From assembly GCA_963716685.1 (NCBI GenBank), contig CAVQTR010000001.1:124001-188000 (forward strand): a stretch of DNA of 64,000 nt, read 5' to 3'. The notes under the pieces were generated by a model. It saw only the letters and a list, made by a program, of their open reading frames with translations, made no database searches and was not told where the DNA came from. The stretch comes from JALYXI01 sp963716685. GTDB lineage: Bacteria > Acidobacteriota > Terriglobia > Bryobacterales > Bryobacteraceae. The first letter of the stretch is position 1, and every line of letters begins with the position of its first letter. This document shows, piece after piece, positions 25,604 to 34,662 of this stretch. The translations under genes and the position numbers were made by a program.

Positions 25604-25618
25604 TCGGGCTGATATAAT
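25591..25618 (+). promoter_or_regulatory. Sigma-70 promoter for ppiD
   Basis: GTGTCA at 25591-25596 (four of six matches), 16-base spacer, perfect TATAAT at 25613-25618. AGGAG at 25641-25645 then gives a ribosome site 11 bases before the ATG at 25657. It overlaps the last codons of the aspartokinase frame. Confidence 0.65.
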
Positions 25619-25656
25619 AGCGTTTTCAGCACTATTTCTCAGGAGATTCCCGTAAC

Positions 25657-27591
25657 ATGTTTGATTTGTTTCGCAGCCGCGATAAGGCTGTCCGCATTCT
25701 GCTTGGTGTCATTCTGGTGGTGGTCGCGCTGTCGATGGTCACCTATCTGATCCCCGGCACCGGGGCAGGCGCCACGACGTCCGCACAGGACAACGTGATC
25801 GCCACGGTGGGCGACATGAAGATCACCACGCTCGATGCCCAGAAGGCGATGCAGAATATGACCCGCGGCGGTCAGGTGCCCCCTCAGTACCTGTCGATCT
25901 ACGCGCCTCAGGTGGTGCAATCGCTGATTGCCGATCGCGCCATGGCTTATGAAGCGCAGCGCCAGGGCATTCGCGTGTCCGATGAAGACGTTAACGTTGC
26001 AATTCAGAATCAGCTGCCGCCGGGTTTCTTCGAAGACGGCAAACTGGTGAAGAGGGAGCAGTTCGAAGCGGCCCTGGCTGCGCAGAACATGACCATCGCG
26101 GACCTGAAGGCCGATACCGCTCGCCAGCTTCTTGCTACGCGGCTGCGCGATATCGCGCTCGAAGGCACTGTGGTCGCGCCTGCGGAAATCGAGAAGATTT
26201 TCCGTCAGAACGGCGAAAAGGTCAAAATTCAGTACGTCATTCTCTCGCCTGCCAAATACCAGTCGGAAGTGAAAACCGACGACGCGGCGATGCACGATTA
26301 CTACGACAAGAACCACGGCCAGTTCCAGATCCCCGCTAAAAAGAGCGTTTCGTATGTGGTCTTCGACCCCGCGCAGCTGGAATCGACCATTCCCGCCTCC
26401 GACGCGGACCTGAAACGCGAATACAGCGCGAACATCGACAAGTACCGAGTTCCCGAACGCGCCCGCGCCCGCCATATCCTGTTTTTCACCAACAAAGGCG
26501 TTCCGGACGATCAGGTGAAAGCCAAGGCCGAAGGCGTCCTGAAGCAGCTTCGGGGAGGCGCCGACTTCGCCACCATCGCCAAGGCGAATTCAGCCGATCC
26601 GGGCAGCGCATCCAAAGGTGGCGATCTCGGGTGGATCACTCACGGACAGATGGTGAAGCCGTTTGAAGACGCCGTGTTCTCGCAGAAGGTCGGCGACATC
26701 GGCGATCTGGTGAAAACGCAGTACGGTTATCACATTGTGCAGGTGCAGGAGAAAGAGCCCGCCCATCTCCGCTCGTTTGACGAAGCCAAGCCGGAAATCG
26801 CGGCAGCTTATCGCAAACAGCGTCTGAATGACGTCATGCAGAAAGCTGCAGACAAAGCGCAGGCGGATCTTCGCCGCGACCCGGCCCACCCGGAGAAGGC
26901 TGCTGCCGATGTAGGCCAGCCGCTGCAGCATGTCGACAACGTTACACCGGGCGATCCGCTGCCGATGCTGGGTGTCTCGAAGGAATTCGATCAGGCGATC
27001 GCAGCGCTGGGCAAGAACGAAGTTTCGCAGCCGATCGTGCTGCCCTCCAACAAGATTGCCGTCGCCGTGGTAACCAACGTCACCCCGGCTCATCCGGCCA
27101 GCTTCGATGAAGCGCAGCCGCAGATCCGCACCGCCCTGCAGACTCAGGGTATCGAGGTGCTTCTCACCCGGAAAGCCTCCGACCTGATTGCCAAAACCAA
27201 AGAGGACGGCGGCGATTTCGCCAAAGCGGCGAAGTCCATGGGACTGGAAGTGAAGTCCAGCTCCGAGTTCGATCGCCAGGGCGCCGTCGAAGGCGTCGGT
27301 TCCGCTTCGTCGATTCCTGAAGTGTTCACCAAGCCGGTGGGCTCTTTGTTCGGACCCGTCAATTCTCAGGGAAATCGCGTCATCGGAAAGATCGAATCGA
27401 AAACGGAGCCAAACCCGGCCGAACTCGCAGCGAAGAGCGCGACCATTCGCGACGAAATCAAGTCTCGCCGCGCCCGCGAACGGAATTCCATTTTCGAAGA
27501 CGGTGTTCGCCAGGCACTGCAAAAGAGCGGCAAGATCAAAGTTCATCAGGACGTGATCAACCGCCTGATTGCCTCCTACCAGCAGAGCTAA
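25657..27591 (+). CDS. ppiD: PpiD/SurA-type membrane-anchored peptidyl-prolyl isomerase
   Basis: 644 residues, same size as PpiD. Cytoplasmic start MFDLFRSRDKAVR, single anchor ILLGVILVVVALSMVTYLI, then SurA-type N-domain about 45-250 in the periplasm (VIATVGDMKITTLDAQKAMQ). Parvulin domain about 268-372: RARHILFFTNKGVPDDQVKA, ADFATIAKANSADPGSASKG, GDLGWITHGQMVKPFEDAVF, GYHIVQVQEKE. A second, degenerate PpiC-like domain may occupy about 410-560. Assists folding of outer-membrane and secreted proteins leaving the Sec channel. Own promoter and ribosome site upstream; DedA gene starts immediately after its stop. Confidence 0.92.
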   Translation: MFDLFRSRDKAVRILLGVILVVVALSMVTYLIPGTGAGATTSAQDNVIATVGDMKITTLDAQKAMQNMTRGGQVPPQYLSIYAPQVVQSLIADRAMAYEAQRQGIRVSDEDVNVAIQNQLPPGFFEDGKLVKREQFEAALAAQNMTIADLKADTARQLLATRLRDIALEGTVVAPAEIEKIFRQNGEKVKIQYVILSPAKYQSEVKTDDAAMHDYYDKNHGQFQIPAKKSVSYVVFDPAQLESTIPASDADLKREYSANIDKYRVPERARARHILFFTNKGVPDDQVKAKAEGVLKQLRGGADFATIAKANSADPGSASKGGDLGWITHGQMVKPFEDAVFSQKVGDIGDLVKTQYGYHIVQVQEKEPAHLRSFDEAKPEIAAAYRKQRLNDVMQKAADKAQADLRRDPAHPEKAAADVGQPLQHVDNVTPGDPLPMLGVSKEFDQAIAALGKNEVSQPIVLPSNKIAVAVVTNVTPAHPASFDEAQPQIRTALQTQGIEVLLTRKASDLIAKTKEDGGDFAKAAKSMGLEVKSSSEFDRQGAVEGVGSASSIPEVFTKPVGSLFGPVNSQGNRVIGKIESKTEPNPAELAAKSATIRDEIKSRRARERNSIFEDGVRQALQKSGKIKVHQDVINRLIASYQQS

Positions 27592-28224
27592 ATGCAGGTC
27601 CTGCAAACGCTGATTCACCCGCGCGACCTTGTCCATCTGGTCGTGTCCTTTTCCGGGCTCTGGGTCTACGCGGCGTTGTTCGCGATCATCTTTGCCGAAA
27701 CCGGCCTGCTTGTCGGATTCTTCCTGCCGGGCGATTCGCTGTTGTTCACACTGGGCGTGGTTTGCGGTTCCGGTGAGTTGAACGTCGTCGCGGTGGTTGT
27801 TCTGCTTAGCGCGGCGGCGATCATTGGCGATTCGACCGGGTATCTTCTGGGCCGCAGCGCGGGGCCGCGCATTTTTAGCCGCCCGAAATCGCGCTTCTTT
27901 AATCCACAGCATCTTCGCGACACCCATGCGTTCTACGAGAAGCATGGGGGCAAGACGCTGATCTACGCGCGCTTCATTCCGATTGTCCGCACGTTCGCCG
28001 CCTTCGTGGCCGGTGTGGCTTCCATGCCGTACTCAAAGTTCATTCCGTTTAGCATCTGCGGCGGCATCGGCTGGGTCACCTTCATGACGCTGCTGGGCTA
28101 CTTCGTAGGCCAGGTGCCCGCAGTGCAGCAGCATTTCGATCAGGTGGTGCTGTTGATCATCGCGCTCTCTCTTGTTCCTGCCGCCATGCAGGTTTTGAAG
28201 AGCCGCCGCGCCGCCGCTTCCTGA
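27592..28224 (+). CDS. DedA/VTT-family membrane protein
   Basis: 210 residues, polytopic. Signature pieces: FAETGLLVGFFLPGDSLLFT, AAIIGDSTGYLLGRSAGPRI, FYEKHGGKTLIYARFIPIVR with the conserved F/Y-x-R-x-x-P-x-x-R core, AAFVAGVASMPYSKFIPFSI, and GGIGWVTFMTLLGYFVG. Family members act as undecaprenyl-phosphate or lipid flippases in the inner membrane, needed for envelope homeostasis. The ATG directly follows the ppiD stop (TAAATG), so the two share an mRNA. Confidence 0.92.
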   Translation: MQVLQTLIHPRDLVHLVVSFSGLWVYAALFAIIFAETGLLVGFFLPGDSLLFTLGVVCGSGELNVVAVVVLLSAAAIIGDSTGYLLGRSAGPRIFSRPKSRFFNPQHLRDTHAFYEKHGGKTLIYARFIPIVRTFAAFVAGVASMPYSKFIPFSICGGIGWVTFMTLLGYFVGQVPAVQQHFDQVVLLIIALSLVPAAMQVLKSRRAAAS

Positions 28225-28237
28225 AAGGAGCCGTTCT

Positions 28238-29086
28238 GTGGAGGTACTTCGCAACCTGCCGTACCTCCTGAAACGCACCCTCCTTTCCGCCCTTGATGAC
28301 GGCTGCTTCGGCATCGCCAAAGGAGCTGCTTACTCCGCGCTGCTTTCCTTTTTTCCGGTTCTCACTTCCGCCGCCACCATTCTGGTGCAGACCCGTGCCG
28401 ATTTCGTAGCGCGGACCATGTCGCAGTTTCTCCTGCAGATCGTGCCGCCGGGAAGCCAGGACATTGTGGTCAACCAGTTCCGGGTCCGCGGCCAGCGTCC
28501 GACGGCGCTGCTGATCGTCGCCGGTGTGCTCTCCATTTGGGCAGCGTCCAGCGTCATCAAGAGCCTGATGGAAGGGTTTCACGCAGCTTACCGGACGCCG
28601 CGCTCGCGTTCCTTTCTGCGCGAAACCGTGGTTGCCATTTCGTTAGTTGGCCTGGCGGTTGTGCCGCTGGTTGGCGCGTCCGCTCTGGTGCTTTTTGGGG
28701 CGGAAATCGAGCGCGGCGTCATGACCGCTCTGGCGGTCGATCCCATCCTCAATCCGCTGGCCGGCCTCTGGCAGATTCTGAGCCGTATCGCGCGTTACGT
28801 GGTTGCCTTTTCCGCGACGGCAACGCTGACGGCGATGCTGTATTACTTCGGGCCGTACCGGCGACAGCGCTGGTCGCGCGTTTGGCCGGGCGCCATCCTC
28901 GCTACGTTTCTGTGGCTGGGAGCAACCTCGGGTTTTGCCTGGTACATCCAGCACATCACGAATTACAACGTGCTTTACGGAAGCATCGGAACCGGAATCG
29001 CGCTGCTGGTCTGGATGTATGTGCTCGCCGCCATTGCGATTCTGGGGTGCGAATTCAACGCCGAATACGAGCGCATGCTCGCGTAA
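28238..29086 (+). CDS. YihY/BrkB-family inner-membrane protein
   Basis: 282 residues, about six membrane helices. Family pattern: DGCFGIAKGAAYSALLSFFP (the conserved A-Y-x-x-L-S-x-x-P), LSIWAASSVIKSLMEGFHAAY, AMLYYFGPYRRQRWSRVWPG, ATFLWLGATSGFAWYIQH, and GTGIALLVWMYVLAAIAILG, ending CEFNAEYERML. Starts at GTG 28238 with AAAGGAG seven bases upstream, 13 bases after dedA. Role in bacteria is unsettled (not RNase BN). The stop codon abuts the stop codon of the convergent pseudopilin-like gene with no base between. Confidence 0.9.
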   Translation: MEVLRNLPYLLKRTLLSALDDGCFGIAKGAAYSALLSFFPVLTSAATILVQTRADFVARTMSQFLLQIVPPGSQDIVVNQFRVRGQRPTALLIVAGVLSIWAASSVIKSLMEGFHAAYRTPRSRSFLRETVVAISLVGLAVVPLVGASALVLFGAEIERGVMTALAVDPILNPLAGLWQILSRIARYVVAFSATATLTAMLYYFGPYRRQRWSRVWPGAILATFLWLGATSGFAWYIQHITNYNVLYGSIGTGIALLVWMYVLAAIAILGCEFNAEYERMLA

Positions 29087-30310
29087 TTACTGCGGCGGAG
29101 TTGGAACGGCAGGACCCACAGGAACGCCGGGTACCGGGAGAACCGGCGCGGCTCCCGCCGGAGTGGCACTCTGCGCAGCCGTTCCGCCGATGGGCGTACC
29201 GGGCGCCGCCGGGGCCTGCGGTAAATTGGCTGCGGGATTCATCGATGGATCCTTGCTGAGATCGTAGACAAACTCCCACTTCGGAAATTCTTCCTGATCG
29301 TGATACAGCTTGACGCCTACGCCTTTGTGCGTGGTGGCCACGCCGGCGATCCCGCCGCCGATGATCTGCTGTCCGCCGGCTGCCTGCTGACCGCCCTGCA
29401 CGCCGGCCAGTCCGCCCGGACGCGGCGTGGTGAGCAAATTTTGGATCAGATTGGCCGCGTTCGGCGAACTCACTGCGCCGCCGGCAGTTAACCCGGTGCT
29501 CGGCACACCGCCGCCGGGCATCACGCCGGTCGGGTTCAGGATTTGCTGTGCAATCGCGGCCGGAAGCTGTCCCGGGCGAGGCGGCGCGCCGGTGGTCGGC
29601 GTACTGATCGCACCGCCAAACGCGGGAATTACCGAGATGCCACCGCCGGACGCGGCTGCCGCAGGTGCGGAGCCGTTGACCGGCACGGAGCCTGCCGGCA
29701 CCGGCAAAGGACTGGGCGGAATGGCGCCGGCTGTCACCTGGCCCGGGAAATTCAGGTTGCCCTGCGCGCTGGGCGGAATCGGCCCGGCGCCTGAACCCGG
29801 ATCGGGAGGAATGGGCGAGGTGTTCGCGCTCCCCGGAGCGGCGGTCTGATCGCTGGGCCTGCGCCGCAACGCGAGATTGGTGTTTCCTTCCGTGGGCTGC
29901 GCACTGCCAATGGGACCAAGCTCCGTTATGAAGTTATCCACGACCTTGGCATCTTTCTTGTCGGTTTTCTTCTCGACCAGCGAATCGATCAGGGTTCCGC
30001 CGGGACCGGCATGGATCAGCCGCCATTCATCCTTGCCCGTCATGGGATCCACATACCGCCGGCGCAGGAAGCGGATTCCGTTGGTATTCTCGAGATCTTC
30101 CAACTTCGCCGGGAAGCGCTTGTTCTTGCGCACAAACAATTGGATCGCACGTGTGTATTGTTCACCGCGGTCGATCAGCAACTGTTCGCGATCCCGTTCG
30201 GATTCGAATGCGACGCGCGGCAGAGCATAGAACAGCGAGATCGCCAGGATGGAAGCCATGGCGAAGACCAGCAGCAGCGCAAAGCCCTGCTCGCTCTGAC
30301 GCGCGCTCAT
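29087..30310 (-). CDS. Pseudopilin-like protein with a long low-complexity C-terminal region
   Basis: 407 residues. The N-terminus RQSEQGFALLLVFAMASILA has a prepilin-peptidase-type site (G9/F10) followed by a hydrophobic helix, with no Glu at mature position 5, as in minor pseudopilin GspK. Residues 30-130 form a globular alpha/beta part (YTRAIQLFVRKNKRFPAKLE, RRRYVDPMTGKDEWRLIHAG), typical of type II secretion pseudopilins. From about 155 to 330 it is Pro/Gly/Ala/Thr-rich low complexity, then KGVGVKLYHDQEEFPKWEFV and a Pro/Ala tail. Last gene of the lolA-gspFE-pilMNOP-like operon, overlapping the preceding gene by four bases. Confidence 0.75.
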   Translation of the reverse strand: MSARQSEQGFALLLVFAMASILAISLFYALPRVAFESERDREQLLIDRGEQYTRAIQLFVRKNKRFPAKLEDLENTNGIRFLRRRYVDPMTGKDEWRLIHAGPGGTLIDSLVEKKTDKKDAKVVDNFITELGPIGSAQPTEGNTNLALRRRPSDQTAAPGSANTSPIPPDPGSGAGPIPPSAQGNLNFPGQVTAGAIPPSPLPVPAGSVPVNGSAPAAAASGGGISVIPAFGGAISTPTTGAPPRPGQLPAAIAQQILNPTGVMPGGGVPSTGLTAGGAVSSPNAANLIQNLLTTPRPGGLAGVQGGQQAAGGQQIIGGGIAGVATTHKGVGVKLYHDQEEFPKWEFVYDLSKDPSMNPAANLPQAPAAPGTPIGGTAAQSATPAGAAPVLPVPGVPVGPAVPTPPQ

Positions 30311-31017
30311 CCCGTAGCCTCTTCGGCCAGCGGCAGCGTTTGCTTGTTCTTAAACTGCGTGTCTTCCACTTCCACTGAGTTCACGCCGACATGCACCACT
30401 TTGTAGCGGCTCTTGATGGTTTCGCCTTCGCGCGCCACGATGATGTCTTCGCCATCCAGGAAGAACGCCTTCTTGCGCGGATCGCCTTTCGCGTTCGTAT
30501 ACCCGTAGTACTTCAACGGAATCAAGGGAGGCGGCGGGGGAGCAGGCGGCCCGCTGGGCGGAGCAGCCACCACGGGCGGCAGATTATTCACCGCAATTTT
30601 TTTCTCTTTTGGAATCGGGCCTGCGGCCGACGCCGGCGGGGGAGCGGCGCCGAACTGAAACAGATTGCGCGAACCGCCTTCAAGCGCCACGCCCTGCACT
30701 TTGGCAAGCAGATCCAGCCGCAGCGTGGGATCGATTTTCGCCGGATCCGGGCGGTCTTCCGGGCGCGGGCTGCGTAGCACGGGAACGAAAGCAGTACCGT
30801 TGCGCCGCGAAGTGATGCCGCGGCGAGGACCGCTTGCCGGCGTGGCGGCGTCGCCGGGAAGAACAGGCGGAGCGACCGAGCCGCTTCGCGCGGCGGGTGT
30901 CTCCGCGGTATCGCTCGAAAACACCTGGGTGTAAAGCGTGTACGCCGCGATCACGCCCAGCAACGCCAGAAGCCAGACCTTCTTCTTGTCTTCTTTCTTA
31001 TTTAAGACCACCTTCAC
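30307..31017 (-). CDS. PilP/GspC-like inner-membrane linker protein
   Basis: 236 residues. Short basic cytoplasmic start, membrane helix VWLLALLGVIAAYTLYTQVF, Ala/Pro-rich linker, then about 95-150 a segment RLDLLAKVQGVALEGGSRNL with the SRNPF-like SRNLFQF, a Pro-rich stretch, and a C-terminal beta domain about 175-230 (IPLKYYGYTNAKGDPRKKAF, FLDGEDIIVAREGETIKSRY), like the HR domain of GspC or PilP lipoproteins. Probably links the inner-membrane assembly platform to the secretin. Overlaps pilO-like by four bases. The family assignment rests on domain layout and position. Confidence 0.65.
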   Translation of the reverse strand: MKVVLNKKEDKKKVWLLALLGVIAAYTLYTQVFSSDTAETPAARSGSVAPPVLPGDAATPASGPRRGITSRRNGTAFVPVLRSPRPEDRPDPAKIDPTLRLDLLAKVQGVALEGGSRNLFQFGAAPPPASAAGPIPKEKKIAVNNLPPVVAAPPSGPPAPPPPPLIPLKYYGYTNAKGDPRKKAFFLDGEDIIVAREGETIKSRYKVVHVGVNSVEVEDTQFKNKQTLPLAEEATG

Positions 31018-31616
31018 AGCGCACCTTCCACGTCATCGCGCACGAAGGTGTTCAGCTTGACCGTGACCTGCAGATTCTGTGAGTTCGCCAGCGGCGCCGC
31101 CTGCAGCCGCTCCACAATCAGGAATCGCGGCGACTGGTCCAGCATGTTCATAAACTTCAACAGATTCGGATAGGCGCCTTCGAAACCCGCCGTCACGGTG
31201 AGCATGCTGAGCGAAGAACTGCCCTCCACCGCATCGCGCGTGATGGCGCGCTCGCGCGTTTTGATTCCGGCCGATGCCGCCATCCGGTCCAGATCGCCCA
31301 GGATCGTGGAATACGTGTTGCGGCGCGGCGTCATGTACATGTCGATGAACCGGCCTGCCTGCGAACGCGCGGTATCCACTTTGGTCGCCATGGATTTGGA
31401 GCGTGCAACCAGGCTGCGCTCAATCACCAGCTGCCGCCGGGTATCGGCCAGTTTGTTCTCGAGCGAGGCCGGCGAATCGTCCCACCAGTGAAACGCAAAG
31501 CCCGCCGCTACGATGTTCGCCACCACCAACACTCCGATCGCGACGCGCATCAGCACCACGGCGGATGCCCACGTGACGTTTTTCAGGCGCTGGGTGACGT
31601 CAAAGTTTCTGGGCAT
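31014..31616 (-). CDS. PilO-like assembly-platform protein
   Basis: 200 residues. One membrane helix near 24-44 (LMRVAIGVLVVANIVAAGFA), a coiled-coil segment (LENKLADTRRQLVIERSLVA), then a ferredoxin-like domain about 85-195 (YSTILGDLDRMAASAGIKTR, LTVTAGFEGAYPNLLKFMNM, LDQSPRFLIVERLQA). This is the PilO/GspM layout; it partners the PilN-like protein encoded just upstream in the inner-membrane alignment complex. Start ATG 31616 lies 17 bases inside the 3' end of pilN-like. Confidence 0.75.
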   Translation of the reverse strand: MPRNFDVTQRLKNVTWASAVVLMRVAIGVLVVANIVAAGFAFHWWDDSPASLENKLADTRRQLVIERSLVARSKSMATKVDTARSQAGRFIDMYMTPRRNTYSTILGDLDRMAASAGIKTRERAITRDAVEGSSSLSMLTVTAGFEGAYPNLLKFMNMLDQSPRFLIVERLQAAPLANSQNLQVTVKLNTFVRDDVEGAL

Positions 31617-32166
31617 AAGTCACCGTCAGGCGGTAGCGAAAGAACGGGTCGGTCTGCGAGGGCGCCTGTGAAACCGGCACGGTCGCGGACCCGAACACGT
31701 CCGACTGCTCCAGCTTTTGCACAAACACAACCAGCGGCTCGGGATTGTCTGCCGCGACCGTCATATCAAGCGTCACCTGATCCGCCGCGTTCACCTGCGG
31801 CACAATCTGCGTGATGCGAACGTTCGGCGGCAGCGTCTTCTCCAGATCCGCGAACATGCGCGTCCAGCTGATCCCTTTGCGCATCAGCAGGGTGTTGATC
31901 AAGACACTCTGGTCGAGCACGTCGGAGTTCTCGGGCCTGCGCACCTCGCGATCGTACTTCGTGCGTTCCGCCGTCAGGCGCGCCAGGTCGCGCGAGAGCC
32001 GCGCCTGCAGCTGGCGGTCCCGCTGCACCACTCCGCGGTCCATGCGCGCCAGCGAAATAAAGGCGATCAGCGTAACGGTAAGCAGCGCGGTGACCGCGGC
32101 CGTTGCAATCAGTACAGGCCGGTCGCGACGGAACGGGACGCTCGCGAGATTGATCCCGATCTTCAT
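31600..32166 (-). CDS. PilN-like assembly-platform protein
   Basis: 188 residues. Starts KIGINLASVPFRRDRPVLIA, where INLAS-P is the PilN cytoplasmic motif that docks to PilM. Membrane helix AAVTALLTVTLIAFISLA, coiled coil, and periplasmic ferredoxin-like domain about 85-185 (SWTRMFADLEKTLPPNVRIT, VAADNPEPLVVFVQKLEQSD, PFFRYRLTVTYAQK). Four-base overlap with pilM-like upstream and 17-base overlap with pilO-like downstream indicate coupled translation. Confidence 0.82.
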   Translation of the reverse strand: MKIGINLASVPFRRDRPVLIATAAVTALLTVTLIAFISLARMDRGVVQRDRQLQARLSRDLARLTAERTKYDREVRRPENSDVLDQSVLINTLLMRKGISWTRMFADLEKTLPPNVRITQIVPQVNAADQVTLDMTVAADNPEPLVVFVQKLEQSDVFGSATVPVSQAPSQTDPFFRYRLTVTYAQKL

Positions 32167-33047
32167 GCCGCCACCGCGCTTTGCAGATATCCGAGCAACC
32201 CGGCGTTTCTGGCATTCACCGCGCCCAGACGGGAACGGACCGGCTCCACGGGAATGCCGAGATCATCATGGAAGCGGCTGATCGCGGGCTGCTCCAGCTC
32301 CGCGAAGCCGCAGAGCAGCAGGCGCGAAGCAGGCGCCAGCAGATTGTCTTCCACGTAAACGAAAGTGGGAAACAGATCGGCGGCGATCTCATCCAGCGAA
32401 AACTCGACCAACTCCAGCGAGCGGATCAGCTTGAGATTTCCGGAATGCGTCACCATCACGGTCAGCACGTGGCCGTTCACTTTGGCGATGACGGAAATTC
32501 CATCCGCGGGAACCAGTTCCAGAGCCGCCAGCGGCGAGAGCGTGACCACGCCAGGCTGCATGCCCAGAGCGCGAAAGGGAGCTTCGTATCGCGCGATGAT
32601 TTCGAGCGGCGCCAACGCGACCACCACCTCGTGCGACGTACCGCCGGGGCTGTTCTGCCGCCAGTAACTCAGCGCGGCTGATTCCACGTCGAACGGAACG
32701 CTCTTGCGGATGCGGAACCGGACCAGCGCTTCCTGCTCATCCGCCTTCTCCGGAAAGGAATCGAAATCGAGCACGGAGATGCGCGCCGAATAGTCCGGCA
32801 GGATCAGCGCGGCTTTTCCGCCTCTGCGCGTGCCAGCAGGCAACAGACCCGCCACAGCGTTCGAAAATTCATCCGGATTCTGGATGTTGTCGCGCAGCGG
32901 CGATGCGGAAACCACGCCGCGCGGCATCTCCTGAAAGACAACTCCCGCGCGGTTGCGCGTGCGCGCCAGCGAGATACCGTCTTCGCAGATTTCAAAGACG
33001 AAATCCGGCGGCGGGTCCTGGAAAAGTCTTTGGAGCCTAGCCTTCAA
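32163..33047 (-). CDS. PilM-like actin-fold cytoplasmic protein
   Basis: 294 residues. Reads as a PilM/GspL cytoplasmic actin-fold protein: FVFEICEDGISLARTRNRAG, KAALILPDYSARISVLDFDS, EALVRFRIRKSVPFDVESAA (typical of PilM where it handles PilN), VVVALAPLEIIARYEAPFRA, ISVIAKVNGHVLTVMVTHSG. It lacks the C-terminal membrane helix of GspL. Expected to bind the N-terminus of the PilN-like protein. TTG start at 33047 inside the end of gspE. Shorter and more divergent than standard PilM (about 350 residues). Confidence 0.75.
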   Translation of the reverse strand: MKARLQRLFQDPPPDFVFEICEDGISLARTRNRAGVVFQEMPRGVVSASPLRDNIQNPDEFSNAVAGLLPAGTRRGGKAALILPDYSARISVLDFDSFPEKADEQEALVRFRIRKSVPFDVESAALSYWRQNSPGGTSHEVVVALAPLEIIARYEAPFRALGMQPGVVTLSPLAALELVPADGISVIAKVNGHVLTVMVTHSGNLKLIRSLELVEFSLDEIAADLFPTFVYVEDNLLAPASRLLLCGFAELEQPAISRFHDDLGIPVEPVRSRLGAVNARNAGLLGYLQSAVAA

Positions 33048-34659
33048 TGAACGTCACCTTGTTGATTTCTTTCAGCGTGGTGATGCCCATCCGCACTTTA
33101 TCCACAGCCGATTCGCGCAGGAACGTCATCCCTTCATCGCGCGCCACGCGCTTGATTTCCGCTGTGGAGCGACGGTCCAGAATCATTTCGCGGATCTTAT
33201 CGCTCAGGTCCAGCAGCTCATGGATGGCTGTGCGGCCGCGGAATCCGGTGCCGCCGCATTCGAAGCAGCCGCTGCCTTCCATGGTCGCGACGTCCCGCCA
33301 TTCCGCGGGATTCAAACCGCTCGCGATGTACTCGGAATCGGGATAGTGAACGCGATGCGTGCAGTGTTCACAGATCATACGCACCAGGCGCTGCGCCAGA
33401 ATACAATTCAAAGCCGATACGAAGTTGTACGGCTCCACGCCCATGTTCAGGAAGCGCCCCAGCACATCCAGCACGTTGTTGGCGTGAACCGTGGTGAACA
33501 CCAGATGTCCCGTAAGCGCCGAGTTGATGGCGATCTGCGCGGTTTCCTGATCGCGGATTTCACCCACCATGATCTTGTCGGGATCGTGACGCAGAATGGA
33601 CCGCAGACCGCGCGCAAAGGTGAGCCCCTTCTTTTCGTTTACCGGGATCTGCGTGATGCCCTTGACCTGATACTCGACGGGGTCTTCGATCGTGATGATC
33701 TTGTCTTCGTCGTTCTTGATTTCACTCAGCGCCGCATACAGCGTCGTGGTCTTGCCCGATCCGGTTGGGCCGGTTACCAGCACCATGCCATACGGCTCGC
33801 TGATGTAGCGCCGGAATTTCAGGAGATCGGCCTCTGAAAAGCCGACCACATCGAGCGAGAGCTTGGCGAACTTCTCGCTCATCGATTCCTTGTCGAGAAC
33901 GCGGAGCACCGCATCTTCGCCGTGAATCGTTGGCATTACGGAAACGCGGAAATCGATCAGACGGCCTTTGTAGCGCACGCGAAAACGGCCGTCCTGCGGG
34001 ACGCGCCGCTCGGCAATATCGAGTTCGCTCATCACCTTCACGCGGGACAGGATCGTGGACTGCCAGTCCTTGGCGATCGGCGGCATCGCATAATGCAGCA
34101 CGCCATCAATGCGGTACTTAATCGCAACTTCCTGGTCGCGCGATTCGATGTGAATATCGCTCGCGCGCCGCTCGAGCGCATTGAAGATGGTGGTATCCAC
34201 CAGCTTGATCACCGGCGCGATGTCGCTGTCTTCCTGCGCAAGCTTATCGATGGAAAGCGTCTCGTCCGGGTTGTCGTCATCGCCGAGGACATCCAGCGTG
34301 AAGCCTTCCGTCACCTCTTCCAGAACGCGCTGCGATTGCTCCGTCTTCTTCAGCAGGTCGCCAATCTGCGAAGCTGTCGCCACCTTCACTCGCAGCTTCT
34401 TGTTCAGCAGCAGGCCAAGCTCGTCGATCGTGTTCAGATTGCGCGGATCGGCGAGCGCAATATCCAGAGTCCCGTTCACCGCCCGCAGCGGCACGAAGTT
34501 GTAGCGGAACATCAGTTCCACTGGCACGCTGCGGAACAACTCGTGATCTATCACGCTCTCGCGCAGATCGACATATTCGCAGCGATACCGCATCGCCACG
34601 GCCTGCGCGGCGGCAATCTCCGGACCCAAATCCTTCAATATCGATCGTTCAGCAGCCAT
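33037..34659 (-). CDS. GspE/PilB-family secretion or pilus assembly ATPase
   Basis: 540 residues. N-terminal MshEN-type domain about 1-110 (RCEYVDLRESVIDHELFRSV), then the hexameric ATPase: ASDIHIESRDQEVAIKYRID, Walker A GPTGSGKT at 297-304, Asp box IITIEDPVEYQVKGITQIPV, Walker B LRHDPDKIMVGEIRDQETAQ, His box TTVHANNVLDVLGRFLNMG. A tetracysteine zinc site follows (CEHC and CFECGG, spaced about 30 residues). Powers pseudopilus or pilus assembly from the cytoplasm. Only one N-terminal domain is present, while PilB proteins often have a longer N-terminus, so it is closer to GspE in size. Confidence 0.93.
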   Translation of the reverse strand: MAAERSILKDLGPEIAAAQAVAMRYRCEYVDLRESVIDHELFRSVPVELMFRYNFVPLRAVNGTLDIALADPRNLNTIDELGLLLNKKLRVKVATASQIGDLLKKTEQSQRVLEEVTEGFTLDVLGDDDNPDETLSIDKLAQEDSDIAPVIKLVDTTIFNALERRASDIHIESRDQEVAIKYRIDGVLHYAMPPIAKDWQSTILSRVKVMSELDIAERRVPQDGRFRVRYKGRLIDFRVSVMPTIHGEDAVLRVLDKESMSEKFAKLSLDVVGFSEADLLKFRRYISEPYGMVLVTGPTGSGKTTTLYAALSEIKNDEDKIITIEDPVEYQVKGITQIPVNEKKGLTFARGLRSILRHDPDKIMVGEIRDQETAQIAINSALTGHLVFTTVHANNVLDVLGRFLNMGVEPYNFVSALNCILAQRLVRMICEHCTHRVHYPDSEYIASGLNPAEWRDVATMEGSGCFECGGTGFRGRTAIHELLDLSDKIREMILDRRSTAEIKRVARDEGMTFLRESAVDKVRMGITTLKEINKVTFIEG

Positions 34660-34662
34660 AAA

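Noticed and set aside
33098..33106. Perfect DnaA box TTATCCACA
   Set aside because: Isolated and inside the gspE coding sequence; no cluster or AT-rich unwinding region, so not evidence of an origin there.
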